Origin: Clostridium thermarum
GTDB taxonomy: Bacteria; Bacillota; Clostridia; Clostridiales; Clostridiaceae
DNA length: 64,000 bases
Reading direction: 5' to 3'
Assembly: GCF_006351925.1 (NCBI RefSeq)
Contig: NZ_CP040924.1
Location: forward strand, 1,944,001-2,008,000
Under the pieces are notes generated by a model. It had not been told where the DNA came from and did not search any database. It worked only from the letters and a program-made list of their open reading frames with translations. This document shows, piece by piece, positions 47,195 to 56,488 of the stretch. The stretch's first letter is position 1, and every line of letters begins with the position of its first letter. A program made the translations under genes and the position numbers.

Positions 47195-47227
47195 AGTGCA
47201 GTATAACTCACTTAGTTATACTGCACT
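47195..47227. terminator. Bidirectional terminator with 14-bp perfect stem
   Basis: AGTGCAGTATAACT / AGTTATACTGCACT between convergent genes. Confidence 0.85.
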
Positions 47228-47233
47228 ATATAA

Positions 47234-47731
47234 CTATGCTTCATTGAGAAGCCAAATATAATAATTTAAAACTGCTGCATAAACTAACCAAATTATATAG
47301 GGAACCATAAGTATAGACGCAAGCTTACTGTGCTTGAGGAAACTTATAGTTGTCAGAATGACTAGCAATAATAAAATCACTAAAACTATAAAGGCAATGC
47401 CGAATAAATTAAGCTTAAAAAATATAAAGGGCCATATGAAATTTACAATAAGTTGTAATATGTAAAGAACTAAAGCCTTACCTACATGTTTTCCCTCTTT
47501 CCTCTTTATCCATATAATATAGGCTGCAATGGCCATCAATAAGTATAGAAGGGGCCAAACTATACCAAATAGCCAAGACGGTGGTGCAAAAGTTGGTTTA
47601 TGTAGCACCTTATAGTATAGGCCTTGCCCCCTATTAAAAGCACTTGAAATATACCCCAATCCTTCTGCAATAATAATGCTTATTATCAGTGCTCCCCAAT
47701 CCGTAACATTAAAGAGCTTTTTTTTATTCAA
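47234..47731 (-). CDS. TspO/MBR family protein
   Basis: 165 residues with five membrane helices; PPSWLFGIVWPLLYLLMAIA and the conserved WPFIFF and YxxWLVYAxxLNYxIWxLN patterns identify the tryptophan-rich sensory/peripheral benzodiazepine receptor family, which binds tetrapyrroles. Starts with TTG at 47731 (AGGAG 8 nt upstream); an ATG slightly upstream is out of frame. No porphyrin genes nearby. Physiological role unknown in clostridia. Confidence 0.93.
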   Translation of the reverse strand: MNKKKLFNVTDWGALIISIIIAEGLGYISSAFNRGQGLYYKVLHKPTFAPPSWLFGIVWPLLYLLMAIAAYIIWIKRKEGKHVGKALVLYILQLIVNFIWPFIFFKLNLFGIAFIVLVILLLLVILTTISFLKHSKLASILMVPYIIWLVYAAVLNYYIWLLNEA

Positions 47732-47862
47732 ACTACCATCTCCTAATATATTTTTTACTATAATATATGTATAATCATTTTTTATTATTTATATCTTATA
47801 TACTGCATAAAAAATAATTAATTAACAAAAAGTTATAAAAATATATATTTTATGCAAACAAG

Positions 47863-47882
47863 TAGCATATTTATGCTATAAT
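47863..47882 (+). promoter_or_regulatory. ilvE -10 region overlapped by a palindrome
   Basis: TAGCATATTTATGCTA (47863-47878; 7-bp arms, 2-bp gap) immediately precedes and overlaps the -10 TATAAT (47877-47882, extended by TGC). No good -35 is present. A repressor site over the -10 would fit. Confidence 0.45.
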
Positions 47883-47916
47883 GTTATATAAGAATTTATG
47901 GAAAGCGGTGATGTTA

Positions 47917-48942
47917 ATGGAAAAATCAACAAATATCGATTGGGGCAAGTTGGGTTTTAGCTACATAAAAACAGATTTCCGCTATGTCTCCACCTGGAAG
48001 GATGGAAAATGGGATGAAGGAAGGCTTGTTGAGGATAATATGTTAACCATTAGTGAGGCATCTACAGCACTGCACTATGGACAACAATGCTTTGAGGGAT
48101 TAAAAGCCTATAGGACAAAAGATGGAAAAATTCAGCTGTTTAGGCCAGATGCCAATGCTGAAAGAATGAATGCTACATGTAGAAGACTCTTAATGCCGGA
48201 ATTTCCTGTTGAAAGATTCATTGATGCAGTTATGCAGGTGGTTAAAGCAAATGAAGCTTATGTACCTCCTTATGGTTCAGGAGCTACATTATATATTAGA
48301 CCTTTCTTAATCGGCGTTGGGCATAATTTAGGAGTTAAACCGGCACCGGAATTTTTGTTCTGTGTGTTCTGTGTCCCTGTTGGGCCCTACTTTAAAGGAG
48401 GTCTTACTCCCGTCAATTTTATAGTAACTGACTATGACAGGGCTGCTCCAAAGGGAACAGGCGGGGTTAAAGTTGGCGGTAACTATGCAGCAAGCTTGCT
48501 GCCCCATGAAGAGGCTGTAAAAAAGGGATTTGCAGACTGTATATACCTTGACCCTGCAACCCATAAAAAGATTGAAGAGGTTGGAGCTGCTAACTTCTTT
48601 GGAATTACAAAAGATAATAAATTTGTAACCCCAATTTCAACATCAATTCTGCCAAGTATAACCAAATATTCCTTAATGCATATTGCCAAAGAATATATGA
48701 ATTTGGAAGTAGAAGAAAGGGACGTATATATAGATAACTTGGATGAGTTCAAAGAAGCTGGTGCCTGTGGAACAGCAGCAGTTATTACCCCCATAGGCGG
48801 TATACAGTACAAAGATAAATTTCATGTTTTCTACAGTGAAAAAGAAGTTGGACCTGTTACTACGGAGCTTTATAATACTTTAACAGGTATCCAGTTTGGA
48901 GAAGTACCTGCACCAGAAGGATGGATTTATGAGATAAAATAA
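47917..48942 (+). CDS. ilvE: Branched-chain amino-acid aminotransferase
   Basis: 341 residues, fold-type IV PLP enzyme: [19 protein letters not shown] (with the PLP lysine), [10 protein letters not shown] and [11 protein letters not shown]. It interconverts branched-chain amino acids and their 2-oxo acids. GGTG upstream favours ATG 47917 (ATG 47911 is close). Monocistronic. Confidence 0.94.
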   Translation: MEKSTNIDWGKLGFSYIKTDFRYVSTWKDGKWDEGRLVEDNMLTISEASTALHYGQQCFEGLKAYRTKDGKIQLFRPDANAERMNATCRRLLMPEFPVERFIDAVMQVVKANEAYVPPYGSGATLYIRPFLIGVGHNLGVKPAPEFLFCVFCVPVGPYFKGGLTPVNFIVTDYDRAAPKGTGGVKVGGNYAASLLPHEEAVKKGFADCIYLDPATHKKIEEVGAANFFGITKDNKFVTPISTSILPSITKYSLMHIAKEYMNLEVEERDVYIDNLDEFKEAGACGTAAVITPIGGIQYKDKFHVFYSEKEVGPVTTELYNTLTGIQFGEVPAPEGWIYEIK

Positions 48943-48955
48943 GAGTATTTTACAA

Positions 48956-48987
48956 TAGCGTAAGGGAAATGACCTTGCGCTGAAATT
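48956..48987 (+). terminator. Hairpin after ilvE
   Basis: GCGTAAGG / CCTTGCGC with a 7-nt loop, followed by ATTTTTGG; moderate. Confidence 0.55.
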
Positions 48988-49093
48988 TTTGGTGTACTTT
49001 TTCTAATAAATAAATTATAATTTAAATGTATATGACTAATTTGGCAATAATTTAATATACTATAATATTAAGAAGATTTGAGAGGAAGTTATT

Positions 49094-50011
49094 ATGAATA
49101 CTAGTGTTCCAACAACAAAAAGAACCTTCGTAAGAAAATTGGCTACAGGTATCAGTTTCAGAAGAGATGGAAGACTATTAAGAAATATAGACCCTATGAG
49201 ACAAATACTGCCCTACCTTTTCAGAAACAGAAACGGCAGCATAGTGCATTCTCCTGAGACCATTGAATTTGATAATGCCAGAGAGTTTATAAAGATGAGA
49301 ACAAGAGAAAATCCTTCTTTAAATATCGGCACTTTTGAGATAGTGATAGCAGCCTTTGTTCGAACTCTTTCGCAGTATCCACACTTGAATCGATTCGTTG
49401 CCGGAAAAAAGTTATTTGCACGTAATTCCATATCAATTTCCTTTGTGGTTTTAAGAATGGAAGGCGGCGAATATAGAGAAACAAATGCAAAGGTTTATTT
49501 TAATAAAGAAGATACCTTATACGATGTGGCTCAAAAGGTAAATGACAGCATAAAGCTTTGCTTGTCTGGAGCGGAAAAAAATGATGACAAGCTTATGGAA
49601 ATAGTAACCAAATTACCTTCACCAATTATTAGTTTTGCAGTATTTATGATAAGAAAATTAAATGATTGGGGCTTTCTTCCAATGAGTTTCATAAAGACAG
49701 ATCCCCTTTTCTCCACAGCATACATATCCAATTTAGGAAGTATCGGTCATGATGCACTGCATCATCATTTATATGAATGGGGAACCACCTCTGTTTTTGT
49801 TACTATGGGTAAGTTAAACAAGGTAAATACAATATCCAAAAATGGTGAATTAGAAACTAAGACAAATTTAAATATAGTATGCTCAGTAGATGAAAGAGTG
49901 GCAGATGGAATCTATTTAGTAAAAGCCCTAAAATATTTTAAAACTTTGATAAAACATCCTGAAAAGCTAGAAGTTCCACCGGAAGTTGTAGTTGAGGATG
50001 ATGGGCTATAA
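49094..50011 (+). CDS. 2-oxo-acid dehydrogenase E2-like acyltransferase without lipoyl domain
   Basis: 305 residues. The C-terminal part follows the CAT-fold of E2 acyltransferases (STAYISNLGSIG; SVDERVADG then YLVKALKYFKTLIKHPEKLE). The canonical DHRxxDG motif reads DERVADG (266-272): the catalytic His is replaced by Glu, while Asp and Gly remain. There is no lipoyl or subunit-binding domain, and no E1 or E3 gene nearby. The fold call is good, but acyl transfer by the usual mechanism is doubtful. AGAGGAAG precedes ATG. Confidence 0.75.
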   Translation: MNTSVPTTKRTFVRKLATGISFRRDGRLLRNIDPMRQILPYLFRNRNGSIVHSPETIEFDNAREFIKMRTRENPSLNIGTFEIVIAAFVRTLSQYPHLNRFVAGKKLFARNSISISFVVLRMEGGEYRETNAKVYFNKEDTLYDVAQKVNDSIKLCLSGAEKNDDKLMEIVTKLPSPIISFAVFMIRKLNDWGFLPMSFIKTDPLFSTAYISNLGSIGHDALHHHLYEWGTTSVFVTMGKLNKVNTISKNGELETKTNLNIVCSVDERVADGIYLVKALKYFKTLIKHPEKLEVPPEVVVEDDGL

Positions 50012-50215
50012 TATAAAATTTTTGGTATGTACCAGTGGCTTTATAATTACTTTTTAAAGAGAAGAGCTAGCTAATGCAGTTACTCATGGTAAAGGGCATT
50101 ATTAGCGACAACCGCACTTATAATTTTTATTATTTTTTATCCTCTTCTTATGATAATGTATGTCAGCTAATTGATTATACACTTGGTGTTTCAAAATATA
50201 TTATAAGTTTACAAT

Positions 50216-50249
50216 AAAAAAAATCCTAGCATATGCTAGGATTTTTTTT
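50216..50249. terminator. Bidirectional terminator at the end of the hydrogenase operon
   Basis: Perfect palindrome AAAATCCTAGCAT / ATGCTAGGATTTT with long A/T tracts. Confidence 0.92.
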
Positions 50250-51978
50250 ATTGTCTGTTATGATAATAAGTGTGAAGTAATTCATGGGCCAAATGGCTGT
50301 TTGGGTGCTCTAAAAATTCTTCATAAATTCTTTGGATGGATGGATTTTCATGAGACTTTCTAACCTCCATATTCGCATCGGCATTATAGATAACTTCCAT
50401 TCTTTTCTTCATAATACCTCTGTCAGCTCTTATGAAGGGCTGGCCACCCCCATCGATACATCCGCCAGGGCAAGCCATGATCTCTATGAAATGATATTTA
50501 CATTTACCTTCCTTTATTTCATCCATAATCTTTTTAGCGTTACCCAGGGATGACACAACAGCTGCATTAATCTCTATACCATTGAGATTTACCTTTGTTT
50601 CTTTTATGCCCTCAAGACCCCTAATATCTTCAAAGTCTAATTTCCCCAGTTCTTCATTTGTTATAGCTTCGTAGGCGGTTCTAAGAGCAGCCTCCATTAC
50701 TCCACCGCTGTTTCCAAAGAGAACAGCTGCACCGGTCGATTCACCAAGGGGGTTGTCAAAGTCTTCCTCTGGCATATTTCTAAGGTCCATGCCCGCTTCC
50801 TTTATCATTTTTGCCAACTCTCTTGTAGTTATAACTATATCTACATCTTTGATACCATTTCTCTTAAACTCTTCCCTATCAGCTTCATATTTTTTTGCCA
50901 CACATGGCATAACTGAAACCACTATTAAATTTTCAGGCTTAACATTGAGCTTATCAGCTAAATAGGTCTTCGCTACAGCTCCAAACATTTGCTGTGGTGA
51001 TCTGCAGCTAGACGGATAATGAAGCATGTCACCATAGTTTGTTTCAAGGAAGTTGATCCAAGCGGGACAGCAACTTGTAATCATCGGCAGTGTACCGCCA
51101 TTATTTAATCTGTCTACAAATTCTGCAGCTTCTTCCATTATTGTTAAGTCAGCTGCGAAGTCAGTATCAAACACTTTTTTAAAGCCTAAGGCTTTTAGTG
51201 ATCCTACCATTTTTTTAGTTACATCTGTACCTGCAGGTAAGCCAAATTCTTCACCTAAAGCAGCCCTAACGGCAGGTGCGGTTTGAACGATCACATACTT
51301 ATCTTTATCACTTAATACTTGCCAAACCTCATCATAATTATAAACTTCACGGAGAGCTCCGGTTGGACATACAGCGACGCACTGGCCACAATAAGTGCAC
51401 TTTGTATCTACAAAAGGCTTTTCCATGAAAGATGAAATTACTGTATCAAAGCCTCTACCCACCGGTGTAAGCACATGAACATTTTGAATTTCGTTACAAA
51501 CTGTGGAACATCGTCTGCACAGTATGCACTTATCCATATCTCTTATAATGGAAGGTGAAGATTTGTCAATTGGGTACCTGGAAATTTCTCCTTCATATTT
51601 AATTTCATAAACACCCAAATCTGCAGCAAGTTTTTGAAGTTCACACCTTAGATTTTTCTCACACTTTAAACAATCTTGAGGATGGTCAGACAACAGCAAT
51701 CCTACTATATTTCTTCTGGCACTTATGGCTCTGGGAGAGTTGGTTTTAATAATCATCCCATCTGAAACCGGAGTTGAACAAGCAGGTGCTAAGTTTCTTC
51801 TTCCCTCTACCTCTACAACGCAGACTCTGCAGGTACCCTTGCAATTTTCAGTTTTACCATCCTGCATATACATATGACATAGAGTAGGTATTTCAATATT
51901 CAGTTTTTGTGCTGCTTCTAAAATTGTTTGCCCCTCTTCCATCTGAACTTTTCTAGCATTGATTGTAACAGTAATCAT
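50248..51978 (-). CDS. hydA: NAD-linked [FeFe] hydrogenase, catalytic subunit
   Basis: 576 residues. From the N-terminus: [2Fe-2S] domain (C in TLCHMY, CKGTCRVC), His/Cys cluster (HPQDCLKC), two [4Fe-4S] sites (CILCRRCSTVC, CTYCGQCVAVC), then the H-cluster with TSCCPAW, MPCVAKKYE and ACPGGCIDGGGQP. It reduces protons or oxidises H2. Encoded downstream of NuoF- and NuoE-like subunits as in HydABC/HndACD-type complexes, which often bifurcate electrons between ferredoxin and NADH; bifurcation itself cannot be read from sequence. GGGAGGTGAGC before ATG. Confidence 0.96.
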   Translation of the reverse strand: MITVTINARKVQMEEGQTILEAAQKLNIEIPTLCHMYMQDGKTENCKGTCRVCVVEVEGRRNLAPACSTPVSDGMIIKTNSPRAISARRNIVGLLLSDHPQDCLKCEKNLRCELQKLAADLGVYEIKYEGEISRYPIDKSSPSIIRDMDKCILCRRCSTVCNEIQNVHVLTPVGRGFDTVISSFMEKPFVDTKCTYCGQCVAVCPTGALREVYNYDEVWQVLSDKDKYVIVQTAPAVRAALGEEFGLPAGTDVTKKMVGSLKALGFKKVFDTDFAADLTIMEEAAEFVDRLNNGGTLPMITSCCPAWINFLETNYGDMLHYPSSCRSPQQMFGAVAKTYLADKLNVKPENLIVVSVMPCVAKKYEADREEFKRNGIKDVDIVITTRELAKMIKEAGMDLRNMPEEDFDNPLGESTGAAVLFGNSGGVMEAALRTAYEAITNEELGKLDFEDIRGLEGIKETKVNLNGIEINAAVVSSLGNAKKIMDEIKEGKCKYHFIEIMACPGGCIDGGGQPFIRADRGIMKKRMEVIYNADANMEVRKSHENPSIQRIYEEFLEHPNSHLAHELLHTYYHNRQ

Positions 51979-51990
51979 ACGCTCACCTCC

Positions 51991-53871
51991 CTAACCCATA
52001 ACAATTGCTTTTACAGGACATGCATTAAGACATGCGCCGCATTTTATACATTTATCTTTTATAATTACATGTTTTTCTTTTACTTTGCCTTTAATGGCTT
52101 CAACGGGACAACTACGTGAACACTTTGTACATCCGACACACTTATCTGTAATCTCATAGCTCAGCAGTGGCTTACACTGGCCTGCAGGGCATCTCTTTTC
52201 TTTTATATGTGCTTCATACTCATCCATAAAATACTTCATAGTACTCAGCACTGGGTTGGCTGCTGTTTGACCTAGTCCACAAAGCGCTGTATCTTTAATT
52301 GTTTCTGCAAGTACCTCAAGTCTCTTTAAATCCATCATAGTTGCCTTACCCTCTGTGATCTTGGTCAATATCTCCAATAGTCGCTTGCTTCCCACTCTAC
52401 ACGGAGTGCATTTTCCACAAGATTCATCTACAATGAATTCCATATAGAATTTAGCTATATCTACCATACAGTTATCTTCATCCATTACAATCATTCCACC
52501 GGAACCCATCATAGAGCCGATATTTGTCAAAGAATCATAATCGATAGGTACATCAAGCAGAGATTCAGGTATACACCCACCTGAAGGGCCACCGGTTTGC
52601 ACAGCTTTAATCTTCTTACCATCTTTGATTCCGCCGCCGATTTCATAGATTATCTCTCGCAAGGTGATGCCCATTGGCACTTCAACTAAACCAACATTGT
52701 TTATCTTTCCAGCCAAAGCGAATACCTTTGTTCCCTTTGATTTGTCTGTTCCTAATTTGTTGAACCAGGAAGCACCTTCAATAATAATCTTAGGAATATT
52801 GGCTAAGGTTTCAACATTGTTTACGCAAGTAGGCTTATTCCATAATCCTTTTTCAGCCGGGAACGGAGGTTTGTTTGTGGGCTCTCCCCTACATCCTTCA
52901 ACAGAGTGAATCAACGCCGTTTCTTCACCGCAAACAAAGGCACCGGCGCCATATTTTATTTCTATATCAAAATTAAAATTAGTTCCGAATAAATTATTAC
53001 CCAGCAAGCCATATTCTTTAGCTTCTGCAATAGCTATTTTCAAACGGTGTATGGCTAGAGGATATTCCGCTCTGATATAAACAAACCCCTTTTGAGCTCC
53101 AATGGCATAACCGGCAATTGCCATAGCCTCCACTACACTGTGAGGATCTCCCTCCAGTATAGACCTATCCATAAATGCACCAGGGTCTCCTTCATCTGCG
53201 TTGCAGATAATATATTTATCATCACTTTCATAAGCTCTTGCAAAAGACCACTTTGTACCCGTAGGAAAGCCACCGCCCCCTCTACCTCTCAGGCCTGATT
53301 CGATGATTTCATTGATTACCTCATCTGGCTTCATAGTTGTAAGCACCTTTCCTAATGCCTTGTAACCGTCTGAGGCTATATATTCTCTTATATCCTCAGG
53401 ATTTATAAATCCACAATTCCTTAAGGCTATCCTTGACTGCTTTTTGTAAAAGGACATTTCAGCCTGGGTGCAAACTTTCTTATTTAAGGTGGGCTCGTCA
53501 TATAGCAGTCTGTCAACTACTTCTCCCTTTACTAAATGCATATTTACAATGTCTTCAGCATCCTCAGGAGTGACTTGAACATAGAAGGTATTGTCTGGAA
53601 GAATATGAACTATAGGCCCCTTGGCGCAGAAACCAAAACAGCCAGTCATTACAACTTTTACTGAATCTGATAAGCCGACCATTTCGATATTTTCTATTAA
53701 TTTATGCATTATACTGTCAGAATCCGAAGACTTGCATCCGGTACCCTGACAAACCAGTATATGTCTGTTTAAAACGTTATCATTTTCTGTAGAACTTTTT
53801 CTGGCTTCAACAAATTCCCTAAATTTTTGCGACAAATTATTTAACTCTGTTAAAGAATTAACTCTTTCCAT
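51991..53871 (-). CDS. hydB: Hydrogenase NADH-binding flavoprotein subunit (NuoF-like)
   Basis: 626 residues: N-terminal thioredoxin-like [2Fe-2S] domain (GTGCKSSDS, CFGFCAKGP), NuoF core with NADH site (RGRGGGGFPTGTKW) and FMN site (GAYVCGEET-like GAGAFVCGEETAL), the [4Fe-4S] ligands in ESCGKCTPCRVG, and a C-terminal 2[4Fe-4S] ferredoxin domain (CVGCTKCSRSCP, CIKCGACLNACP). It links NAD(H) to the hydrogenase. Starts 13 nt after the NuoE-like gene. Confidence 0.96.
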   Translation of the reverse strand: MERVNSLTELNNLSQKFREFVEARKSSTENDNVLNRHILVCQGTGCKSSDSDSIMHKLIENIEMVGLSDSVKVVMTGCFGFCAKGPIVHILPDNTFYVQVTPEDAEDIVNMHLVKGEVVDRLLYDEPTLNKKVCTQAEMSFYKKQSRIALRNCGFINPEDIREYIASDGYKALGKVLTTMKPDEVINEIIESGLRGRGGGGFPTGTKWSFARAYESDDKYIICNADEGDPGAFMDRSILEGDPHSVVEAMAIAGYAIGAQKGFVYIRAEYPLAIHRLKIAIAEAKEYGLLGNNLFGTNFNFDIEIKYGAGAFVCGEETALIHSVEGCRGEPTNKPPFPAEKGLWNKPTCVNNVETLANIPKIIIEGASWFNKLGTDKSKGTKVFALAGKINNVGLVEVPMGITLREIIYEIGGGIKDGKKIKAVQTGGPSGGCIPESLLDVPIDYDSLTNIGSMMGSGGMIVMDEDNCMVDIAKFYMEFIVDESCGKCTPCRVGSKRLLEILTKITEGKATMMDLKRLEVLAETIKDTALCGLGQTAANPVLSTMKYFMDEYEAHIKEKRCPAGQCKPLLSYEITDKCVGCTKCSRSCPVEAIKGKVKEKHVIIKDKCIKCGACLNACPVKAIVMG

Positions 53872-53884
53872 AAGATCCCCCCCA

Positions 53885-54349
53885 TCATTTATACTCTTCT
53901 AGTACTTTATTGATATCTTTCTTTGTGAAATGTCCATACACTCTATTGTTTACCATAATTACTGGTGCCAAGCCACATGCTCCTACACATCTCAATGTGT
54001 CAATGGTATATAATCCATCTTTTGTGGTCTCGCCTTCTTTGATATTCAATTTTCTCTTAAATTCCTCTACTATTTCTCCTGATCCTTTAACAAAGCATGC
54101 AGTTCCTGTACAAATGCTGATAACATACTTCCCTTTTGGCTCAGTTGTAAAATAGGAATAAAAGCTAATTACTCCATACACCTTTGACACAGGTATAGAA
54201 AGCTTTTCCGCTACATAATTCTGTACTTCTTCTCCTAGATAGCCAAACAACTCCTGTGCCTTATGAAGTACCGCAATGAGAGCGCTCTCTTTGTTTTCCT
54301 GCTGGTGTATAAATTCATCTAATTCCTTGAATTTTGAATTATTACACAT
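53885..54349 (-). CDS. hydC: Hydrogenase [2Fe-2S] subunit (NuoE-like)
   Basis: 154 residues: NuoE/24-kDa fold with [2Fe-2S] ligands in CTGTACFVKG and CVGACGLAPV. Carries electrons within the hydrogenase complex. First gene of the hydC-hydB-hydA operon, with a Rex-like operator in its promoter. GAGGGAG before ATG. Confidence 0.95.
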   Translation of the reverse strand: MCNNSKFKELDEFIHQQENKESALIAVLHKAQELFGYLGEEVQNYVAEKLSIPVSKVYGVISFYSYFTTEPKGKYVISICTGTACFVKGSGEIVEEFKRKLNIKEGETTKDGLYTIDTLRCVGACGLAPVIMVNNRVYGHFTKKDINKVLEEYK

Positions 54350-54391
54350 ACTCCCTCACCCTTTGCTCTACTATATTTTACACGTAATAAA

Positions 54392-54420
54392 AGTATATCA
54401 AAGCGTTAATATTTTAACAA
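54392..54420 (-). promoter_or_regulatory. Hydrogenase operon promoter overlapped by a Rex-like operator
   Basis: On the minus strand TTGTTAAAATATTAACGC (54403-54420) fits TTGTTAANNNNTTAACAA except the last two bases. Its left end supplies the -35 TTGTTA (54415-54420); a 17-bp spacer leads to TATACT (54392-54397). Same geometry as the pflB promoter. Confidence 0.7.
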
Positions 54421-54510
54421 GATGAATTTATATATTTTAACAAATAATACTTATATTTTTAGTACAAGCTAATTTTGGTGATTATAATATTTTAAGATAT
54501 TTGCAAAAAA

Positions 54511-54552
54511 AAACAAAAAGCCTGCTAAAACCATAAGTATTAGCAAGCTTAA
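54511..54552 (-). terminator. Terminator of the 96-aa gene
   Basis: Minus strand AAGCTTGCTAA ... TTAGCAGGCTT, then TTTTGTTTTTTTT. Confidence 0.8.
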
Positions 54553-54558
54553 TATTCT

Positions 54559-54849
54559 CTATAATTGTATTATCTCAAGTATGTTATTATTAGATGAAAC
54601 TTTTATTACATTTTCCTCCTTAACATATTGAACTGAACCTTGCGCTACTTCAACAATTGGGTCCATTCCAAGAGCAAAAAATATGTCATCTGCTAAAGTT
54701 CTTGCGCATTCCTTTTGCTCTGTATCATTTAACCCAGACCATTGTTCTTCTGACATTTCAAATAATTCATAAAAACTTTCTATTTTCAATATACCTTCTG
54801 TCAACTCATCTATTATTCTTTTAAATTCCCTCGAAAACTTTAAACTCAT
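54559..54849 (-). CDS. Uncharacterised small protein (96 aa)
   Basis: 96 residues, acidic, helical (FSREFKRIIDELTEG, SEEQWSGLNDTEQKECARTLADD). ATG 54849 is chosen for AGAAAGGAAAAAAAG upstream; ATG 54885 would overlap the upstream gene. It follows the lysozyme-like gene by 22 bp and is probably co-transcribed, so it may be a partner of it. No family recognised. Confidence 0.6.
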   Translation of the reverse strand: MSLKFSREFKRIIDELTEGILKIESFYELFEMSEEQWSGLNDTEQKECARTLADDIFFALGMDPIVEVAQGSVQYVKEENVIKVSSNNNILEIIQL

Positions 54850-54871
54850 CTTTTTTTCCTTTCTGCGCAAT

Positions 54872-55819
54872 TTATACCTTTTCATTTTGAAGCAATGCTA
54901 GTGCTTCTGCCCTTTCTTTTTCAAATCTATTATAAACACTTTTCCTTATACTTGCTGAACTGCTTTTGAAATGCACATTTACTCTTTGTCTTTCATCATA
55001 AACTTGAGATATTATAGTATCGTCACCGGCAGTTAAATCTGTTTTGGAAAATATGCCTATAGCACCCTTAACTCCATGTTGGACCACAGTAGACCAAAGT
55101 ACATTCTTCAATGCTGTGGACCTGTTAGAAATATCAAAATTGTATTTTTCTCTTAAGCCTTCTGCCGCAGCATCATAGAAGTTTTCTTTGATGAAAGACT
55201 CTTGGAGATTTAAGAAAGTTTCTCTATCTTCTTTTGCAAATGTTGTCCATACTTTGTCGAACTGAACTCCATAGCTATTTCCATCTGCAGCCCTTGCAGA
55301 GATTAACTGATAGTAATATCCTTCGTTTTTATCCTTTAAATAATTTACGAAGGAATTCAAGGATCCAGTACGGGAAGAAAACTGCCAAGCACCATAGGAT
55401 TTACCGCCATAGTCTCCCGGATTATTTGCAATTACACCAGGATTTCCGTTTGATTCATACTTTGATGACAATTTACTGATATCAAAAGCACTGTATGAAT
55501 AATTACTTTTTATATCATAATTTATATAACTATCTGTATAAGATCTAGAACTGATATTAAAGTCACCCAACATACTTAATGAAGATTCTAAGGATAGTAC
55601 ATTACCATCAGCTTGTTGGCTGATCAGTTCATTCATAAGCTCACTCTGCATATCTGATAAGGAGCTATTGCTGCTGCCATTAAGCATCATTTCATAAACT
55701 TGTTGAAAGGCCAAAATTGCAAGCTTTTCTTCTGCAGCCACTGAACTTTCAGAATTATCCGGAGTTAAGTTTTCTAAACTTAACATTGCTAATTTATTAT
55801 ATAAAGAAGATATGTTCAT
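54872..55819 (-). CDS. Predicted lysozyme-like (muramidase) protein, no signal peptide
   Basis: 315 residues. Ser/Leu-rich N-terminal region (1-120), then a lysozyme-fold-like module: SKYESNGNPG (candidate catalytic Glu), GDYGGKSYGAWQFSS, and VVQHGVKGA. The sequence type occurs in phage and clostridial cell-wall hydrolases. There is no signal peptide; it might leave the cell by lysis or a secretion device, or act in sporulation. AAGGAG before ATG 55819. Co-transcribed with the small 96-residue gene. Confidence 0.65.
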   Translation of the reverse strand: MNISSLYNKLAMLSLENLTPDNSESSVAAEEKLAILAFQQVYEMMLNGSSNSSLSDMQSELMNELISQQADGNVLSLESSLSMLGDFNISSRSYTDSYINYDIKSNYSYSAFDISKLSSKYESNGNPGVIANNPGDYGGKSYGAWQFSSRTGSLNSFVNYLKDKNEGYYYQLISARAADGNSYGVQFDKVWTTFAKEDRETFLNLQESFIKENFYDAAAEGLREKYNFDISNRSTALKNVLWSTVVQHGVKGAIGIFSKTDLTAGDDTIISQVYDERQRVNVHFKSSSASIRKSVYNRFEKERAEALALLQNEKV

Positions 55820-56054
55820 TTCAACTCTCCTTGGCGAAATTTGTATTCTTGTGTACAATTAAATAAATTATAGCACATTTATATCCCCTAATAAAGCAAT
55901 AATTATTATAAAAAAGTGCAGAAGATGGAGCCTTTTTTAAATCATGTACCTTATAAAAACTACTTTATTTTTATGGTAAAAAATTTTTTGATTATCGTTG
56001 GATAAGGTTTTCGAGTATGAGAAATAATAAGAAAAAAATAGGAGGTGTTGATGC

Positions 56055-56246
56055 ATGGATATTAAGCGAGCTAAAGAAATTCTAGAAAATACCGGTGATA
56101 CCATACAGGTACTTTATCAAGGATCTCCAGTTTGGCTTGAAAACATTAAGGATACTAACACAGCAGTGGTATCATTTATTGAAAATCATCGTAAAGAGGA
56201 AGTTCCTATTTACATGCTAGTTGAGAATAAGTCTGCAAATAAATAA
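56055..56246 (+). CDS. sspH: H-type small acid-soluble spore protein
   Basis: 63 residues: MDIKRAKEILENTG, YQGSPVWLENI and the closing VPIYMLVENK fit the SspH family of minor spore-core proteins. Made in the forespore. AGGAGGTG precedes ATG. No clear sigma-G promoter identified; an AT-rich 235-bp region separates it from the divergent lysozyme-like gene. Confidence 0.93.
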   Translation: MDIKRAKEILENTGDTIQVLYQGSPVWLENIKDTNTAVVSFIENHRKEEVPIYMLVENKSANK

Positions 56247-56488
56247 AAATATAGGTATTACGCAGAGAATAGTATTCAGTAATATACAGGTTTCAATATA
56301 AGCAAAATGGATCTAATCTATGTATTAGGTCCATTTTGCTTTATAATTATACAATTTTCATTTATATTTATCATTGAAAATAATGGCACTTTATAGTATT
56401 CTGTTTACTAAGATATTTTAAATTGTCAATATTGTTCAAATATTTAATAAATACACCAACAAATGTTATAAGAAAGGCAGGCAGAACT

